Shown one piece after another: positions 46,401-58,592 of a stretch of 64,000 nucleotides of DNA; within the stretch, counting starts at the first letter, position 1; each line of letters starts with the position of its first letter. The translations under genes and the position numbers were made by a program. The notes under the pieces are model-generated. The model was not told the DNA's origin. It ran no database searches and saw only the letters and a program-made list of their open reading frames with translations. The DNA comes from an uncultured Gammaproteobacteria bacterium. Lineage in GTDB: Bacteria > Pseudomonadota > Gammaproteobacteria > Nitrosococcales > Methylophagaceae. The stretch is taken from positions 62,001 through 126,000 of the forward strand of contig CAJQLA010000006.1 of assembly GCA_905479075.1 (NCBI GenBank). The letters are read 5' to 3'.

Positions 46401-47885
46401 CCGGATGCACTAGTGTCTGTGAAGCTGGTCTCTGAAGCCGGTGTCGGTACTATCGCAGCAGGTGTCGCTAAGGCTTATGCCGACTTGATTACAATTTCAG
46501 GTTATGACGGTGGTACGGGTGCGAGTCCATTAACCTCAGTGAAATATGCTGGTGGTCCATGGGAGTTAGGCCTGTCTGAAGCACATCAGACATTAAGGAT
46601 GAATGATTTGCGGGATAAGGTTCGCCTACAAACCGATGGTGGCTTAAAAACAGGTTTAGATGTTGTTAAAGCAGCTATTTTAGGGGCTGAGAGCTTTGGT
46701 TTCGGTACCGGCCCGATGGTGGCGCTAGGTTGTAAATTCCTACGTATTTGTCATCTTAATAATTGTGCGACAGGTGTTGCAACTCAGAATGACAAGTTGC
46801 GTTCACAGCACTTTATTGGTCTGCCTCAAATGGTCATGAATTATTTCCAATTTGTTGCACGTGAAACACAAGAGTGGTTGGCTGCTTTGGGTGTTGAAAG
46901 TTTAGAGGCATTGATTGGCCGTACAGACTTGTTGACTATCTTGCCTGGAACTACTGATAAACAACGTAAGCTAGATTTGAGTCCGTTGTTATCAACAGCG
47001 GGCATTGATGCTGATAAACCGCAGTTCTGTATTGAGCCACATAATGAACCTTATGATAAAGGTGAGCTGGCTGAGCAGATGATTGCTGATATGAAAGAAG
47101 TTATCACTACTAAAGCGGGCGGCTTCTTTAATTATGATGTTCGAAATATAAATCGTTCTATTGGTGCGAGGATATCGGGTGAAATTGCCCGTCATCATGG
47201 CAATTACGGTATGAATGAAGCGCCAATCCGAGTGCAGCTCACGGGATCGGCAGGGCAAAGCTTTGGTGTTTGGAATGCTGGCGGTCTTGAAATGCGACTA
47301 GAAGGTGATGCCAATGACTATGTTGGTAAAGGTATGGCAGATGGCAAGTTAACCATTTACCCTTCACCAGAAAGCGACTTTGCAACACAAGAAGCCAGCA
47401 TAGTGGGCAACACTTGTTTGTACGGTGCAACTGGCGGTACTTTATATGCTGCAGGTATGGCAGGTGAACGTTTTGCCGTTCGTAATTCAGGCGCGATTGC
47501 CGTTGTTGAAGGTGTGGGCGACCATGGCTGTGAATATATGACGAGCGGTGTGGTCACGGTCTTGGGTGAAACGGGGCTGAACTTTGGTGCTGGTATGACG
47601 GGCGGTTTTGCTTATGTCCTCGATCTGGATGATACATTTGCAGAACGTTACAACACGGAGTTGGTTGAGTTAGTACGAATTGACGGTCAGGAGATGTCAG
47701 AGCATGCGCTTTATTTGAAAGCGATGATTGAAGATCATGTTCGTGAAACAGGAAGTATTTGGGGTAACCAGTTACTTGATATGTTTGAGCAACGCTTGAA
47801 GCAATTTTGGTTGGTTAAACCTAAAGCCGCTGCTGTTGATGGCTTAATTGAGTTAGTGAACAAACGTAAAGCAAAAGCCGCTTAA
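43410..47885 (+). CDS. gltB: Glutamate synthase (NADPH) large subunit
   Basis: 1491 residues from GTG 43410. A 20-residue propeptide precedes the catalytic N-terminal Cys21 ([10 protein letters not shown]). Then follow the class II glutaminase domain ([19 protein letters not shown]), the central domain, the FMN/3Fe-4S synthase barrel ([27 protein letters not shown]-like cluster) and the GXGXG beta-helix tail. It transfers the glutamine amide to 2-oxoglutarate. It pairs with gltD 21 bases downstream. A parS-consensus sequence lies within it (46853-46868). Confidence 0.97.
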   Translation: MSQPTKLTQGLYRPEFEKDNCGFGLIAQMDDKPSHWLIETAIEALGNLTHRGAIGADGKTGDGCGLLMKKPDSFFRAVADELDFTLADHYAVGMVFLSQDATDADANQAIVSEQLAGQGLDVQGWRDVPVDPEAACGEQAMRSLPIMRQVFVNAGPDMEQAAFERHLYIARRLAEKAVNDDAFYIPSLSSQVVSYKGLVMPAYLPVFYTDLQDKRMETAICVFHQRFSTNTLPQWRLAQPFRYLAHNGEINTVQGNRNWALARGAKFATSLIENMDDVRPLVGMTGSDSSSMDNMLEALLAGGVSLFRAMRLLVPPAWQNDHTMDADLKAFYDYNSMHMEPWDGPAGVVLTDGRYAACTLDRNGLRPARYIITKDRHITLASEVGVYGYRPEDVVAKGRLKPGQMLAVDTSTGELLLPEDINTDLKEAQPYKAWLEDNLQRLQDKAEDEVPPALSDDLFDTHEKLYQVSFEERDQVLRVLAEAGQEATGSMGDDTPFPVLSERERSLFDYFRQQFAQVTNPPIDSLRESIVMSLETCFGKEHNLFEEGAEHAKRVVIDSPVLSSSRFSQLLALADDNQDYKTTTISLHYDPAVGLEAAIDNVTEQAEEAVRTGTVILVLTDKNATQDTLPIHALLGTGAVHHRLIKAGLRCDANIVVETATARDPHHFAVLLGYGATAVYPYLAYACLNDLIATGELQKDYASACEQFRKGINKGLYKITSKMGISTIASYRGAQLYEIVGLNEAVVDKCFLATTSRISGTGYEELQADQQAVASKAWNNRKKREQGGLLKFVHGGEYHAYNPDVIGELHKAVQGGSYDDYKAYAALVNERPVAVLRDLLDLKLADKPLALDQVEEIGAILKRFDSAGMSLGALSPEAHEALAVGMNRLGGRSNSGEGGEDPARFKTEKVSKIKQVASGRFGVTPHYLVNAEVLQIKIAQGAKPGEGGQLPGGKVNQMIATLRHSVPGVTLISPPPHHDIYSIEDLAQLIFDLKQVNPDALVSVKLVSEAGVGTIAAGVAKAYADLITISGYDGGTGASPLTSVKYAGGPWELGLSEAHQTLRMNDLRDKVRLQTDGGLKTGLDVVKAAILGAESFGFGTGPMVALGCKFLRICHLNNCATGVATQNDKLRSQHFIGLPQMVMNYFQFVARETQEWLAALGVESLEALIGRTDLLTILPGTTDKQRKLDLSPLLSTAGIDADKPQFCIEPHNEPYDKGELAEQMIADMKEVITTKAGGFFNYDVRNINRSIGARISGEIARHHGNYGMNEAPIRVQLTGSAGQSFGVWNAGGLEMRLEGDANDYVGKGMADGKLTIYPSPESDFATQEASIVGNTCLYGATGGTLYAAGMAGERFAVRNSGAIAVVEGVGDHGCEYMTSGVVTVLGETGLNFGAGMTGGFAYVLDLDDTFAERYNTELVELVRIDGQEMSEHALYLKAMIEDHVRETGSIWGNQLLDMFEQRLKQFWLVKPKAAAVDGLIELVNKRKAKAA
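46853..46868. promoter_or_regulatory. parS-like centromere site inside gltB
   Basis: TGTTGCACGTGAAACA matches the bacterial chromosomal parS consensus TGTTNCACGTGAAACA at every defined position. It is on the coding strand of gltB (codons for Val-Ala-Arg-Glu-Thr) and about 12 kb from parAB, within the usual range from origin and parAB. It is the only such match I saw. Confidence 0.7.
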
Positions 47886-49310
<1,425 letters not shown>

Positions 49311-49356
49311 GTTTCATCATTAAGTAACTACTCATTACTACCGTTAAGGGGCTATT

Positions 49357-50427
49357 GTGTCTGAATTAAAAAACGATCGTTATTTACGCGCCTTATTGCG
49401 CCAACCGGTCGATAAAACGCCAGTCTGGGTGATGCGTCAAGCAGGTCGTTATTTACCGGAATATCGTGAAGTGCGTGCAAAGGCAGGCGATTTCATGACG
49501 CTATGTAGTACACCCGAATTAGCTTGTGAAGTCACGATGCAGCCGTTACGTCGTTATGATTTAGATGCAGCGATTATCTTTTCAGATATTTTAACCATTC
49601 CAGATGCGATGGGTTTAGGGTTACATTTTGTATCTGGGGAAGGCCCAAAGTTTGAACAGGTAATTCACTCTGCAGCTGATATCTCTAAATTGGGCGTGCC
49701 CGATATGGAAGATAATCTAGGTTATGTGATGGATGCGATCCGCGTCACACGACGCGAAATTGATGGCAAAGTCCCTTTAATTGGTTTTAGCGGCAGTCCA
49801 TGGACATTGGCCTGTTATATGGTCGAAGGTGGCTCGAGCAAAGATTTTGCCAAGGTCAAAGGCATGATGTTTGAGGCACCAGAACAAATGCATGCTTTAC
49901 TAGATGTGCTGGCAAAATCAGTAATTGCCTATTTGAATGCTCAAATAGCAGCAGGCGCCCAATCTATTATGTTATTTGATACATGGGGTGGGGCATTGAG
50001 TCAGGGAAATTACCAGCAATTTTCACTGGCCTATATGCAGCAAATAGTTGAAGGCTTAACACGTGAAAATGAGGGTCGCACTGTTCCAATAACCTTGTTC
50101 ACTAAAGGCGGTGGTCAGTGGCTAGAAATGATGGCTGAAACAGGTGTTGATGGTGTTGGCCTTGATTGGACAACTGATATTGCAGCCGCCCGGCAACGTG
50201 TTGGTGATAAAGTCACCTTGCAAGGTAATATGGATCCTTGTGTACTTTATGCATCTGCTGATCGAGTTGAGCAAGAAGTAGCTAATGTTCTAGCAGGGTT
50301 TGGCAAAGGCGAAACTGGCCATGTCTTTAATTTAGGTCATGGTATTCACCCAACTATTGCACCTGAAAATATGCAGCGTTTAGTTGACTCAGTCCATCGC
50401 TTAAGTGAACCTTATCATCAGAAATAG
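49357..50427 (+). CDS. hemE: Uroporphyrinogen decarboxylase
   Basis: 356 residues from GTG 49357, with AAGGGG seven bases upstream. Diagnostic [17 protein letters not shown] and [14 protein letters not shown]; the [16 protein letters not shown] motif is also present. It converts uroporphyrinogen III to coproporphyrinogen III in heme synthesis. It may be co-transcribed with gltBD, as no terminator is visible between them. Confidence 0.97.
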   Translation: MSELKNDRYLRALLRQPVDKTPVWVMRQAGRYLPEYREVRAKAGDFMTLCSTPELACEVTMQPLRRYDLDAAIIFSDILTIPDAMGLGLHFVSGEGPKFEQVIHSAADISKLGVPDMEDNLGYVMDAIRVTRREIDGKVPLIGFSGSPWTLACYMVEGGSSKDFAKVKGMMFEAPEQMHALLDVLAKSVIAYLNAQIAAGAQSIMLFDTWGGALSQGNYQQFSLAYMQQIVEGLTRENEGRTVPITLFTKGGGQWLEMMAETGVDGVGLDWTTDIAAARQRVGDKVTLQGNMDPCVLYASADRVEQEVANVLAGFGKGETGHVFNLGHGIHPTIAPENMQRLVDSVHRLSEPYHQK

Positions 50428-50455
50428 CAAACTTCTATATTAACAATTGTCAGGT

Positions 50456-50926
50456 TTAGTCTTTTGGCAGAGTAATATCTTGTTGTTTTTCTTTTGGGCT
50501 TTGCTTGAGCAACTGCTTGGCTAATTGTTTCACTTGTAGATCATACAATGCGAGTTGTCCTCCCGTTTTAATAGCACGAGAAGCGAGGCTACTAATTACC
50601 AGCAGTAAGATCATTGCTATTCCCCAAGCTAAAAAATAGGTCAGCCGGATTTTTGGCTTTTCTACATTGGGATCGTGGATGTTTTTTTCTGTATTGCTAG
50701 CATCATCAGTTGAATTGCTTGCAAAAGAGGCTATCAATGAGTCAAGTTGGGAACCTTGCTCGATTGCTTTGGCAAACCGTTCTATGCGCTGAGGCTCTTC
50801 ATACAAATGCCAAGCCTCAAATACAACTTTAATGCCGATATATAGGCCGACGAGAAGGACGACCATACCAAGAAGTCTAACGATGATGGTGATAACTTCT
50901 GTTAAGGCTGATTGCGAATTTTCCAT
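50456..50926 (-). CDS. Two-helix membrane protein of unknown function
   Basis: 156 residues with a hydrophobic helix at about 10-32 (VITIIVRLLGMVVLLVGLYI), a polar middle of about 60 residues and a second helix at about 95-113 (LAWGIAMILLLVISSLA), then a Lys/Gln-rich tail. No recognised domain. It converges with hemE and is separated from amtB by a strong terminator, so it is a lone gene. Confidence 0.65.
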   Translation of the reverse strand: MENSQSALTEVITIIVRLLGMVVLLVGLYIGIKVVFEAWHLYEEPQRIERFAKAIEQGSQLDSLIASFASNSTDDASNTEKNIHDPNVEKPKIRLTYFLAWGIAMILLLVISSLASRAIKTGGQLALYDLQVKQLAKQLLKQSPKEKQQDITLPKD

Positions 50927-50993
50927 AAAGCGTTTGCCAGAATGATCGTGTATATGAAAGGTAATACTTAGGCATCAATATTACAAGTTATAA

Positions 50994-51033
50994 AAAAGGG
51001 CGGCTCCAACTAAATTGTTGGAGCCGCCCTTTT
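50994..51033 (-). terminator. Strong rho-independent terminator after amtB
   Basis: GGGCGGCTCCAAC (50998-51010) pairs perfectly with GTTGGAGCCGCCC (51017-51029) around a six-base loop. On the minus strand it is followed by a run of T (complement of the A-run from 50992). It ends the glnK-amtB transcript. Confidence 0.92.
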
Positions 51034-51061
51034 ATCTAAGTTTTAAATAGAAAGCTATTTA

Positions 51062-52330
51062 TTAACGGTCTGTGAACTCAGGGTAAGCTTCAATACCACA
51101 TTCACTGATATCAACACCTTCGTACTCTTCTTCTTCAGAGACTCGGATGCCCATGACCATTTTCAAGATAGCCCATACGATGAAGCTAGTAACAAATACC
51201 CAAACAAAAATTGTTGCAGCACCGACTAATTGGCCAGTAAAGCTAGCATCAGAATTTGTTAAAGGAACAGCTAATAGACCCCATAAACCAACAACACCAT
51301 GGACAGAAATTGCACCAACCGGATCATCAATTTTTATTTTATCCATAAACAAGATTGATAAAACGACTAACGCACCACCGGCAGCACCAATTAATGTTGC
51401 AGCTAACGGTGTTGGTGTATCAGGTCCAGCAGTAATAGCAACCAGACCTGCTAAAGCGCCGTTAAGAATCATTGTTAAATCAGCTTTACCAAACATCATT
51501 TTCGCCATAAATAAAGCAGCAATGACACCACCCGCGGCAGCAGCATTAGTATTTAGGAAAACCATTGCAACTGCGTTAGCACTTGCCATATCACCTAGTT
51601 TTAATACTGAACCACCGTTAAAGCCGAACCAACCCATCCATAAGATAAAGGTACCTAATGTTGCTAAAGGTAAGTTTGCACCTGGAATTGGTTTTACTTC
51701 ACCGTTTTCGCCATATTTACCTTTACGAGCACCTAGTAACATGACACCTGCTAATGCAGCTGCAGCACCGGCCATATGAACAATACCTGAGCCAGCAAAA
51801 TCAAGGAAACCAAAGTCATCGCCAAGAGAGTACATGCCAAAGACAGAAGCACCGCCCCAAGTCCAAGCACCTTCCATTGGGTAGATGAACGCTGTCATAA
51901 CGACTGCAAAAAAAGCAAATGCGGTTAATTTCATACGCTCAGCAACAGCACCCGAAACGATAGACATTGCAGTTGCAACGAAAACCACTTGGAAGAAGAA
52001 ATCCGAAGCAGCTGAATAAACAGAGCCACCATCAAAACCTGCTTCTGCCGAAGCTGCTAACGCATCTTCAACCAGAGTGTCACCACCAGCAATACCATCT
52101 AAGAAGATACCGCCGCCGTACATGATGTCATAACCGACGACTAAATAAGCTGTACAAGCTATAGCGAAAAGCATGACGTTTTTTGTTAAAATTTCAGTTG
52201 TGTTTTTAGCACGAACAAGGCCAGCCTCTAGCATAGAGAAACCAGCTGCCATCCACATTACTAAGGCACCACAGACTAGGAAATAGAATGTGTCCATAGC
52301 ATACTGGAGTTGGAAAATTTGACTTTCCAT
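51062..52330 (-). CDS. amtB: Ammonium transporter AmtB
   Basis: 422 residues with about 11 membrane helices. The N-terminal helix FYFLVCGALVMWMAAGFSML and the conserved EAGLVRAKN follow one another. The pore twin His are in GIVHMAGAAAALAG and ISVHGVVGLWGLLA. It conducts ammonium across the inner membrane and is blocked by GlnK at high nitrogen. It is 19 bases downstream of glnK, the standard pair. Confidence 0.96.
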   Translation of the reverse strand: MESQIFQLQYAMDTFYFLVCGALVMWMAAGFSMLEAGLVRAKNTTEILTKNVMLFAIACTAYLVVGYDIMYGGGIFLDGIAGGDTLVEDALAASAEAGFDGGSVYSAASDFFFQVVFVATAMSIVSGAVAERMKLTAFAFFAVVMTAFIYPMEGAWTWGGASVFGMYSLGDDFGFLDFAGSGIVHMAGAAAALAGVMLLGARKGKYGENGEVKPIPGANLPLATLGTFILWMGWFGFNGGSVLKLGDMASANAVAMVFLNTNAAAAGGVIAALFMAKMMFGKADLTMILNGALAGLVAITAGPDTPTPLAATLIGAAGGALVVLSILFMDKIKIDDPVGAISVHGVVGLWGLLAVPLTNSDASFTGQLVGAATIFVWVFVTSFIVWAILKMVMGIRVSEEEEYEGVDISECGIEAYPEFTDR

Positions 52331-52349
52331 TACATTATCTCCTAATTAA

Positions 52350-52742
<393 letters not shown>

Positions 52743-52751
52743 ATGTGATTG

Positions 52752-53477
52752 TTATAGAGATTTTGAGACAGTGAAGATCAAACGACCATCAGCAACGTTT
52801 TCACCATAGAAATCTTCGCCATCACTATCTGTGTCTGTGTAAGTTAAATCTACACCGAAGCCAACGACTTCAGTAGAAAGGCCAATACGGTAATCGGTCG
52901 GGTTATCTACACCGCTCATGTCATAATCGTAATAGCCATATCCTAGACTTAGTGCAACATTCATTGGTAAGTCATAGTCAAAGCCTAAAGAATAATAAGT
53001 AGCATCTTCGTCGCTGCCGTATACATCATCTGTGTAAGCTACGCCAGCACTAAAGAGACTGTAGCTCAAACCAAGATAGTATTCATTCCAATCACCACTA
53101 TCTGTACCAGGGTAGATATAGCGCAACATACCGATATCATAACCAATGCCCGTATCGCCAATTTCACTGGCAAAACCGGCATAAACATCAACTTCAATAT
53201 GAGCTTGGTCAGTGTTGCCGTCAGAACCAGTAAGGCCGAAGTCTACATTTGATGCCCATGTACCAGCATAAAGACCGGAAGCATGACCGTAGTCAAAACT
53301 ACCTGAGATGGCAGGTTCGCTATCTGTTTGACTGTAACCACGCCATACGTAGTCAGATGACATAGCAACACTTGCAGATGTTGAGTGTTGGCCATCTTCA
53401 CTTTCCCACGCCATAGCAGAAGACGCCATCACTAACGTGCTTGCTGCTAATAGTGTAGATATTTTTTTCATTTTCAT
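52752..53477 (-). CDS. TIGR02001 (Gcw_chp) outer-membrane barrel protein, nitrogen-linked copy
   Basis: 241 residues: signal peptide (STLLAASTLVMASSAMA), then a barrel rich in aromatic strand ends. It shows the family pattern SSDYVWRGYSQTDSEPAISGSFDYGH...SGLYAGTWASNV, split by short turns, and a terminal SKSL. TIGR02001 proteins are uncharacterised and often sit beside glnK-amtB. Its own sigma54 promoter (53564-53578) strongly suggests expression under nitrogen limitation, perhaps as a porin for nitrogen compounds (inference). Confidence 0.85.
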   Translation of the reverse strand: MKMKKISTLLAASTLVMASSAMAWESEDGQHSTSASVAMSSDYVWRGYSQTDSEPAISGSFDYGHASGLYAGTWASNVDFGLTGSDGNTDQAHIEVDVYAGFASEIGDTGIGYDIGMLRYIYPGTDSGDWNEYYLGLSYSLFSAGVAYTDDVYGSDEDATYYSLGFDYDLPMNVALSLGYGYYDYDMSGVDNPTDYRIGLSTEVVGFGVDLTYTDTDSDGEDFYGENVADGRLIFTVSKSL

Positions 53478-53563
53478 TTTAATCCCCTAGAGCTTAAAAA
53501 ATTAGCGTTTGAACACGGTGGCAATTGTTACCACTAATAAGAGTTCAGACTAATATAGCTGTA

Positions 53564-53578
53564 GCAGAAGGCGTGCCA
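53564..53578 (-). promoter_or_regulatory. Sigma54 promoter before the TIGR02001-glnK-amtB genes
   Basis: On the minus strand TGGCAC-GCCTT-CTGCT runs from 53578 downward. The -24 block is a perfect TGGCAC, and GG and GC are ten bases apart. The start would be near 53552, 75 bases before the gene. The rest of the 392-base gap (53579-53806) is AT-rich and shows no gene; NtrC sites could be there but none was clear. Confidence 0.7.
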
Positions 53579-53806
53579 GAATAAAAAAAACAATAAAAAC
53601 AATAATATAGAATAATTTAAGGCGGGGTGGATATTAGAGATGGATCATATTGGTGCAGTTATGGCTTAAAAAAGTGCGATATTTAAGGTTGTGACTTTTT
53701 AAATACGAATACAAGAGGAAGTGGGTTGTGAGGGCCGGTTAAATTGGAGCTTAAAAAGAGGGCTAAAATACACCAGCTTGCGTGATGCCTTACGGAATAT
53801 GAGGGC

Positions 53807-53840
53807 AAAAAAAAGCCGCTGACCATAGTGGTCAGCGGCT
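53807..53840 (-). terminator. Strong rho-independent terminator after the second TIGR02001 gene
   Basis: AGCCGCTGACCA (53814-53825) pairs perfectly with TGGTCAGCGGCT (53829-53840) around TAG. On the minus strand it is followed by eight T. It separates the two paralogous outer-membrane genes into different transcription units. Confidence 0.92.
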
Positions 53841-53869
53841 CTTCAATTTAGCTCAAATCAACTATTAAA

Positions 53870-54583
53870 TTATAGAGATTTAGATACGGTCAAAACTACA
53901 CGATCATCTGTAAGGCTATCGTTACCAACAAAATCTTCCGCATCGCTAAGTGTTTTGTAGTAAGTAAGATCAAAATCAAAGCCTGCTAGGTTTTTAGTGA
54001 TACCAAGATTGTAGTCTTCAAGAGTGTCATCATTAATATCATCATCTAGATCGTAGAAAGCATAATTAGCGTGGAAGCCAATATCCATCGGTAGATCGTG
54101 ATTAAAGCCTAGTAAGTAGTGTGTGCCACTTTCACTTGTAGCCAAAGCATCACCAGAATGAGATACCTTAAGGCTGAACATGCTGTAGCTTAAACCAATG
54201 TATGCTTCATTCCAGTCTGCACCGTCAGTACCTGGGAAAGCATAACGAAGTGCACCAACATCGTAGCTGATACCTGTATCACCAATGTCGTTAGCAAAAC
54301 CAGCATAGTAGTTAAGCTCGATGTGAGCTTGGTCCGTGCCGATCATATAATCAATATTTGAAGCCCAAACACCGGCGTATAGACCTGATGCATGACCAAG
54401 ATCAAAGCTACCAGAGATAGCTGGTTCACTGTCAGTTTGTGAAGCTCCACGCCACATGTAGTCAGTTGAAAGCGCAACGCTAGCACTAGTAGTAAAAGCG
54501 CTAGCATGATCATCAGCCATTGCTGTAGAAGCTGCAACCATTGTGCTTGCTGCTAATAAGGCAGCTAATTTATTCATTTTCAT
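53870..54583 (-). CDS. TIGR02001 (Gcw_chp) outer-membrane barrel protein, second copy
   Basis: 237 residues with a signal peptide (LAALLAASTMVAASTAMA) and the same strand pattern as its neighbour (STDYMWRGASQTDSEPAISG, SGLYAGVWASNI, AHIELNYYAGF; ends TVSKSL). The two are clearly tandem paralogues that have diverged mainly in the loops. No sigma54 element was found upstream of this copy, and it is closed by its own terminator, so the copies appear to be regulated differently. Confidence 0.83.
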   Translation of the reverse strand: MKMNKLAALLAASTMVAASTAMADDHASAFTTSASVALSTDYMWRGASQTDSEPAISGSFDLGHASGLYAGVWASNIDYMIGTDQAHIELNYYAGFANDIGDTGISYDVGALRYAFPGTDGADWNEAYIGLSYSMFSLKVSHSGDALATSESGTHYLLGFNHDLPMDIGFHANYAFYDLDDDINDDTLEDYNLGITKNLAGFDFDLTYYKTLSDAEDFVGNDSLTDDRVVLTVSKSL

Positions 54584-54743
54584 TTTTTCCCGTCTCCTGG
54601 AATAGTAAAATTTATTGTCTTCTGACTTTTAAAAAGTGTTGTGAAAACAAGACAATTGGTGGTTATTCTAACGAGACTTGGTATGATGATCTAGCTTTTT
54701 GATGAATAAATGTGGTTTTATCAACGAATAATGAGTGGCCTGT

Positions 54744-55514
54744 ATGAATTTTACAACAATTGACCCTGTCGCCTTAGATTTAGGTTTAATACAAATCCAT
54801 TGGTATGGCCTAATGTATTTATTTGGTTTTCTTGGCGCATGGTTGTTAGGGCGAGCACGTGCAGAACGTTATGGCTGGACTGCTGAGGAAGTAGAAGACT
54901 TATTGTTTTACGGTGCTATAGGTGTGATTGTCGGTGGCCGTATGGGTTATGCCATATTTTATGATTTGACGACGACACTACATAACCCACTCAATATTAT
55001 TAAGGTATGGCAAGGCGGAATGTCTTTTCATGGTGGCTTATTAGGTGTGTTAACGGCCTTTTGGTTTTTCGCCAACAAAACAGGAAAATCCTATTTTGCC
55101 ATCAGTGACTTTATTGCTCCGATGGTGCCAATTGGCTTGTTCTTTGGTCGTATAGGTAACTTTATTAATGGTGAGTTATGGGGAAAAGTAACGGATGTGC
55201 CTTGGGCTATTGTTTTTCCGTCAGGCGGACCAGAACCTCGACATCCTTCACAATTGTATGAAGCAGGTTTAGAAGGGGCATTACTCTTTATTATATTATG
55301 GGTTTATTCTGCCACTCCGAAACCAGCAGGTGCTGTTTCAGGTTTATTCTTACTTGGTTATGGCTTTTTCCGTTTCCTTGTCGAGTTTGTGCGTATACCA
55401 GATCAGCAATATGGTTACTTATTAATGGATTGGATTACGATGGGGCAAATATTATCGTTACCAATGATTATTTTTGGTGGATTTTTAGTGTTCCGCGCTT
55501 ATCAAAAGGCTTAG
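54744..55514 (+). CDS. lgt: Prolipoprotein diacylglyceryl transferase
   Basis: 256 residues from ATG 54744 ([14 protein letters not shown]), preferred over GTG 54735. Seven membrane helices with the family motifs [38 protein letters not shown] and the signature [13 protein letters not shown]; the C-terminal HPSQLYEA is also present. It attaches diacylglycerol to lipoprotein Cys residues at the inner membrane. It converges with dgkA, overlapping it by four bases. Confidence 0.96.
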   Translation: MNFTTIDPVALDLGLIQIHWYGLMYLFGFLGAWLLGRARAERYGWTAEEVEDLLFYGAIGVIVGGRMGYAIFYDLTTTLHNPLNIIKVWQGGMSFHGGLLGVLTAFWFFANKTGKSYFAISDFIAPMVPIGLFFGRIGNFINGELWGKVTDVPWAIVFPSGGPEPRHPSQLYEAGLEGALLFIILWVYSATPKPAGAVSGLFLLGYGFFRFLVEFVRIPDQQYGYLLMDWITMGQILSLPMIIFGGFLVFRAYQKA

Positions 55515-55867
55515 CTTAAAAGTATTACCGACCAGGTGAGGATGGCTATTAATAAGGCCATAAAAACAGCCAACGAACCATAGTCTTTAGCTCGCCCTGA
55601 TAAAGTATGTCGCTCGTCACTGATGCGGTCGACAACACATTCAATGGCCGAATTAATAATTTCTACAATCAAAATTAATAACAAGCTAATGAGCATGGCG
55701 ACCTGTTCATAAGTTGTGATGTCGAGAAAGAAGGTAAACGCACCAAGTAACACTAGCCCGATGACTTCTTGACGAAAAGCGGCCTCATTAACAAAAGCTG
55801 ATTTAAAACCTAGCCAAGAATATTGAGTCGCGTATACAAGACGCATCAGTCCGGTGTTTTTTTTCAT
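55511..55867 (-). CDS. dgkA: Diacylglycerol kinase
   Basis: 118 residues, three membrane helices, with the DgkA core [16 protein letters not shown] and [11 protein letters not shown]. The catalytic Glu lies in the N-terminal [13 protein letters not shown] helix. It rephosphorylates diacylglycerol to phosphatidate at the inner membrane. The 186-base gap to mnmG holds no DnaA-box cluster. Confidence 0.93.
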   Translation of the reverse strand: MKKNTGLMRLVYATQYSWLGFKSAFVNEAAFRQEVIGLVLLGAFTFFLDITTYEQVAMLISLLLILIVEIINSAIECVVDRISDERHTLSGRAKDYGSLAVFMALLIAILTWSVILLS

Positions 55868-56053
55868 TAATTTGTCCGTAGAGAATAAAGTCTTAAGGTG
55901 TAACTTCTAGAATGAGAGATTAACTGAAAATTGTTTTTATGTCAGCGAGTTATATTATTAAATAAAAAAATGTGTGGCTATTATTTTGGCTCAAAGTTTT
56001 TACATGCATGTTAAAATGCTAAATTGAGATGAAGAACTAGTACAGGCGACTTT

Positions 56054-57937
56054 ATGGCTTATCAAGATCACTATGATGTTATTGTTGTTGGAGGAGGGCA
56101 TGCGGGCACAGAAGCCGCATTAGCTTCTGCACGGCAAGGCGTTAAGACATTGTTGCTCACTCAAAATATCGAAACCTTAGGCCAAATGAGCTGTAACCCA
56201 GCCATTGGCGGTATTGGTAAAGGGCATTTGGTGAAAGAGATTGATGCGCTTGGCGGTGTGATGGCCAAAGCAGCCGATCGTGGCGGCATCCAGTTTCGTA
56301 TTTTAAATGCGAGTAAAGGGCCTGCTGTAAGAGCAACACGTGCACAAGCCGATCGTGTTCGTTATAAGGCTGCAGTACGTGAAGCCATAGAGTCCCAAGA
56401 AAACCTGTATTTGTTTCAGCAAACGGTAGAGGATCTGATTGTCGAAAACGATCGTGTTGTCGGCGTTGTTACCCAGATAGGTTTGAAGTTCTCTGCCAAA
56501 TCTGTGGTGTTAACGGTAGGCACTTTCTTAGGCGGCTTAATTCATATTGGTATGCAAAACCATCAAGGTGGCCGTGCAGGAGATCCTGCTTCAATTGGCC
56601 TTGCTCAGCGTTTACGAGCGCTACCATTTCGGGTTGATCGTCTTAAAACAGGCACACCGCCAAGGATCGCGACAAGCACTATTGATTATACTGAATTAAC
56701 AGAACAACCTGGCGACACGCCGACACCCGTGTTCTCTTTTTTGGGTGATGCTAGCCAACATCCACAACAAATCTCTTGTCACATCACCCACACTAATGAA
56801 TCAACACACGATGTGATCCGAGCAAACTTGGATCGTTCGCCAATGTACAGTGGGGAGATTGAAGGGATAGGTCCTCGTTACTGCCCTTCGATTGAGGATA
56901 AGGTTGTTCGTTTTGCAGATAGAACTTCACACCAAATATTTTTAGAGCCTGAGGGGCTAGGTTGTGGTGAAGTCTATCCTAATGGGATTTCAACCAGCTT
57001 ACCTTTTGATGTGCAATATCAAATTGTACGTTCAATGAAAGGCTTAGAAAATGCCCATATCACAAGGCCAGGTTATGCGATTGAGTATGACTATTTTGAC
57101 CCGCGTGACTTGCAGCCATGGTTGGAAACAAAGCATATGCAGGGTCTCTTTTTTGCCGGACAAATCAATGGCACAACAGGCTATGAAGAAGCGGCAGCGC
57201 AAGGACTTATCGCAGGTTTAAATGCCGGCTTACAAGCACGGGAAATGGAGCCATGGTGTCCACGACGTGATGAAGCATATATTGGTGTGATGATTGATGA
57301 TTTGATTACATCAGGCACACAAGAGCCTTATCGGATGTTTACCAGTAGAGCTGAATATCGTTTGTTATTGCGTGAAGATAATGCCGATCAGCGTTTAACG
57401 CCTAAAGGCAGAGAATTAGGCTTGGTTGACGATGTGCGTTGGGCGGCCTTTTCTACCAAACAACAAGCTGTTGATGAAGAGTTTAGCCGATTGGAAGGGT
57501 TTACCTTTAGTCCTGAAAAAACCAATCAAGAGATTGCAGAGCGTGTTCTTGGTGAACCATTAAATAAAGTGAGTACAGCTTTAGATTTATTACGTCGCCC
57601 TACGGTTGATTATCAAGGTTTGTTGACTTTGCTGGAACAAGAACAGTCTGTCGAGGATATTGTGGCGGAACAAGTGGTAATCAGAACTAAATATGCTGGC
57701 TATATTAATCGACAACAAAATGAAATTAATCGACTGCAGCGCCATGAATCAACAGCTTTACCTGAAGATATAAATTATCAAAATGTCCGCGGTTTATCTC
57801 ATGAAGTCAGAGAGAAATTGGAACAGGCGAGGCCGAATAGTCTCGGTCAAGCAGCTAGAATTTCTGGTGTTACGCCTGCTGCTGTCTCTTTATTATTAGT
57901 TCACTTAAAACGTGATAATCAAAGTGTAGCAAGTTAA
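56054..57937 (+). CDS. mnmG: tRNA uridine-34 carboxymethylaminomethyl synthesis enzyme MnmG
   Basis: 627 residues with FAD motif [19 protein letters not shown], the [20 protein letters not shown] block with catalytic Cys, and [20 protein letters not shown]. With MnmE it modifies wobble uridines. It shares one base with rsmG (TAATG). The order mnmG-rsmG-parA-parB-atp is typical of gammaproteobacterial chromosomes near the origin. Confidence 0.97.
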   Translation: MAYQDHYDVIVVGGGHAGTEAALASARQGVKTLLLTQNIETLGQMSCNPAIGGIGKGHLVKEIDALGGVMAKAADRGGIQFRILNASKGPAVRATRAQADRVRYKAAVREAIESQENLYLFQQTVEDLIVENDRVVGVVTQIGLKFSAKSVVLTVGTFLGGLIHIGMQNHQGGRAGDPASIGLAQRLRALPFRVDRLKTGTPPRIATSTIDYTELTEQPGDTPTPVFSFLGDASQHPQQISCHITHTNESTHDVIRANLDRSPMYSGEIEGIGPRYCPSIEDKVVRFADRTSHQIFLEPEGLGCGEVYPNGISTSLPFDVQYQIVRSMKGLENAHITRPGYAIEYDYFDPRDLQPWLETKHMQGLFFAGQINGTTGYEEAAAQGLIAGLNAGLQAREMEPWCPRRDEAYIGVMIDDLITSGTQEPYRMFTSRAEYRLLLREDNADQRLTPKGRELGLVDDVRWAAFSTKQQAVDEEFSRLEGFTFSPEKTNQEIAERVLGEPLNKVSTALDLLRRPTVDYQGLLTLLEQEQSVEDIVAEQVVIRTKYAGYINRQQNEINRLQRHESTALPEDINYQNVRGLSHEVREKLEQARPNSLGQAARISGVTPAAVSLLLVHLKRDNQSVAS

Positions 57938-58575
57938 TGTCGGGTGCTTTGCTTGAACAAATACAGCAAGGTTGTATTAATTTAGAGCTGGCTTTAAACG
58001 AGCAACAGCAGCACCAATTGTGCGCTTATGTTGAATTGTTGAACAAGTGGAATAAGGTCTATAACCTCACTTCCGTACGTGATGCATCAGAGATGGTGAG
58101 TCGACATTTACTGGATAGCTTAGCGATTTTGCCATATCTAAAAGGGCGTAGCTTATTAGATGTAGGATCTGGTGGAGGCTTACCTGGAATCCCTATTGCC
58201 ATTGCTAGACCTGACCTATCGGTTACCTTATTAGATAGTAATTCAAAAAAAACCCGTTTTTTACAGCAAGTAAAAGCGGAGTTAAAGCTCAATAATGTCA
58301 CCGTTGTACATGCACGCATTGAACAGGCTACACTGCCCCTTTTCGAGATAGTCACAGCCAGAGCCTTTTCGACAATTAGCGACATCATTGATTTAACGGC
58401 GAGACATTGTAATGATGATGGCAGACTTTTATTGATGAAAGGAGTATATCCTTCTGAGGAATTGGCGTCAGTGGGGGGGCGATTTGAATTGGCATCGGTG
58501 AGGTCGTTAACTGTACCGGGTTATGAAGGTCAGCGACATTTAGTCGAGCTCACTAAATCAACGACAGCGGTTTAA
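57937..58575 (+). CDS. rsmG: 16S rRNA m7G527 methyltransferase
   Basis: 212 residues with the SAM-binding LLDVGSGGGLPGIPIAIARPD region, NKWNKVYNLTSVRD and HLLDSLAI, all RsmG signatures. It is coupled to mnmG by a one-base stop/start overlap and followed by parA 17 bases later. Confidence 0.96.
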   Translation: MSGALLEQIQQGCINLELALNEQQQHQLCAYVELLNKWNKVYNLTSVRDASEMVSRHLLDSLAILPYLKGRSLLDVGSGGGLPGIPIAIARPDLSVTLLDSNSKKTRFLQQVKAELKLNNVTVVHARIEQATLPLFEIVTARAFSTISDIIDLTARHCNDDGRLLLMKGVYPSEELASVGGRFELASVRSLTVPGYEGQRHLVELTKSTTAV

Positions 58576-58592
58576 TCATAAGGTAGCAATGC

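Noticed and set aside
51147-51779. 210-codon plus-strand frame
   Set aside because: Antisense to amtB, low-complexity Ala/Pro/Ile composition and no ribosome binding site; amtB is unmistakable on the other strand.
55868-56053. Candidate oriC upstream of mnmG
   Set aside because: mnmG neighbours oriC in some gammaproteobacteria, but I see no cluster of TTATCCACA-like DnaA boxes here, only a loose TGTGTGG.
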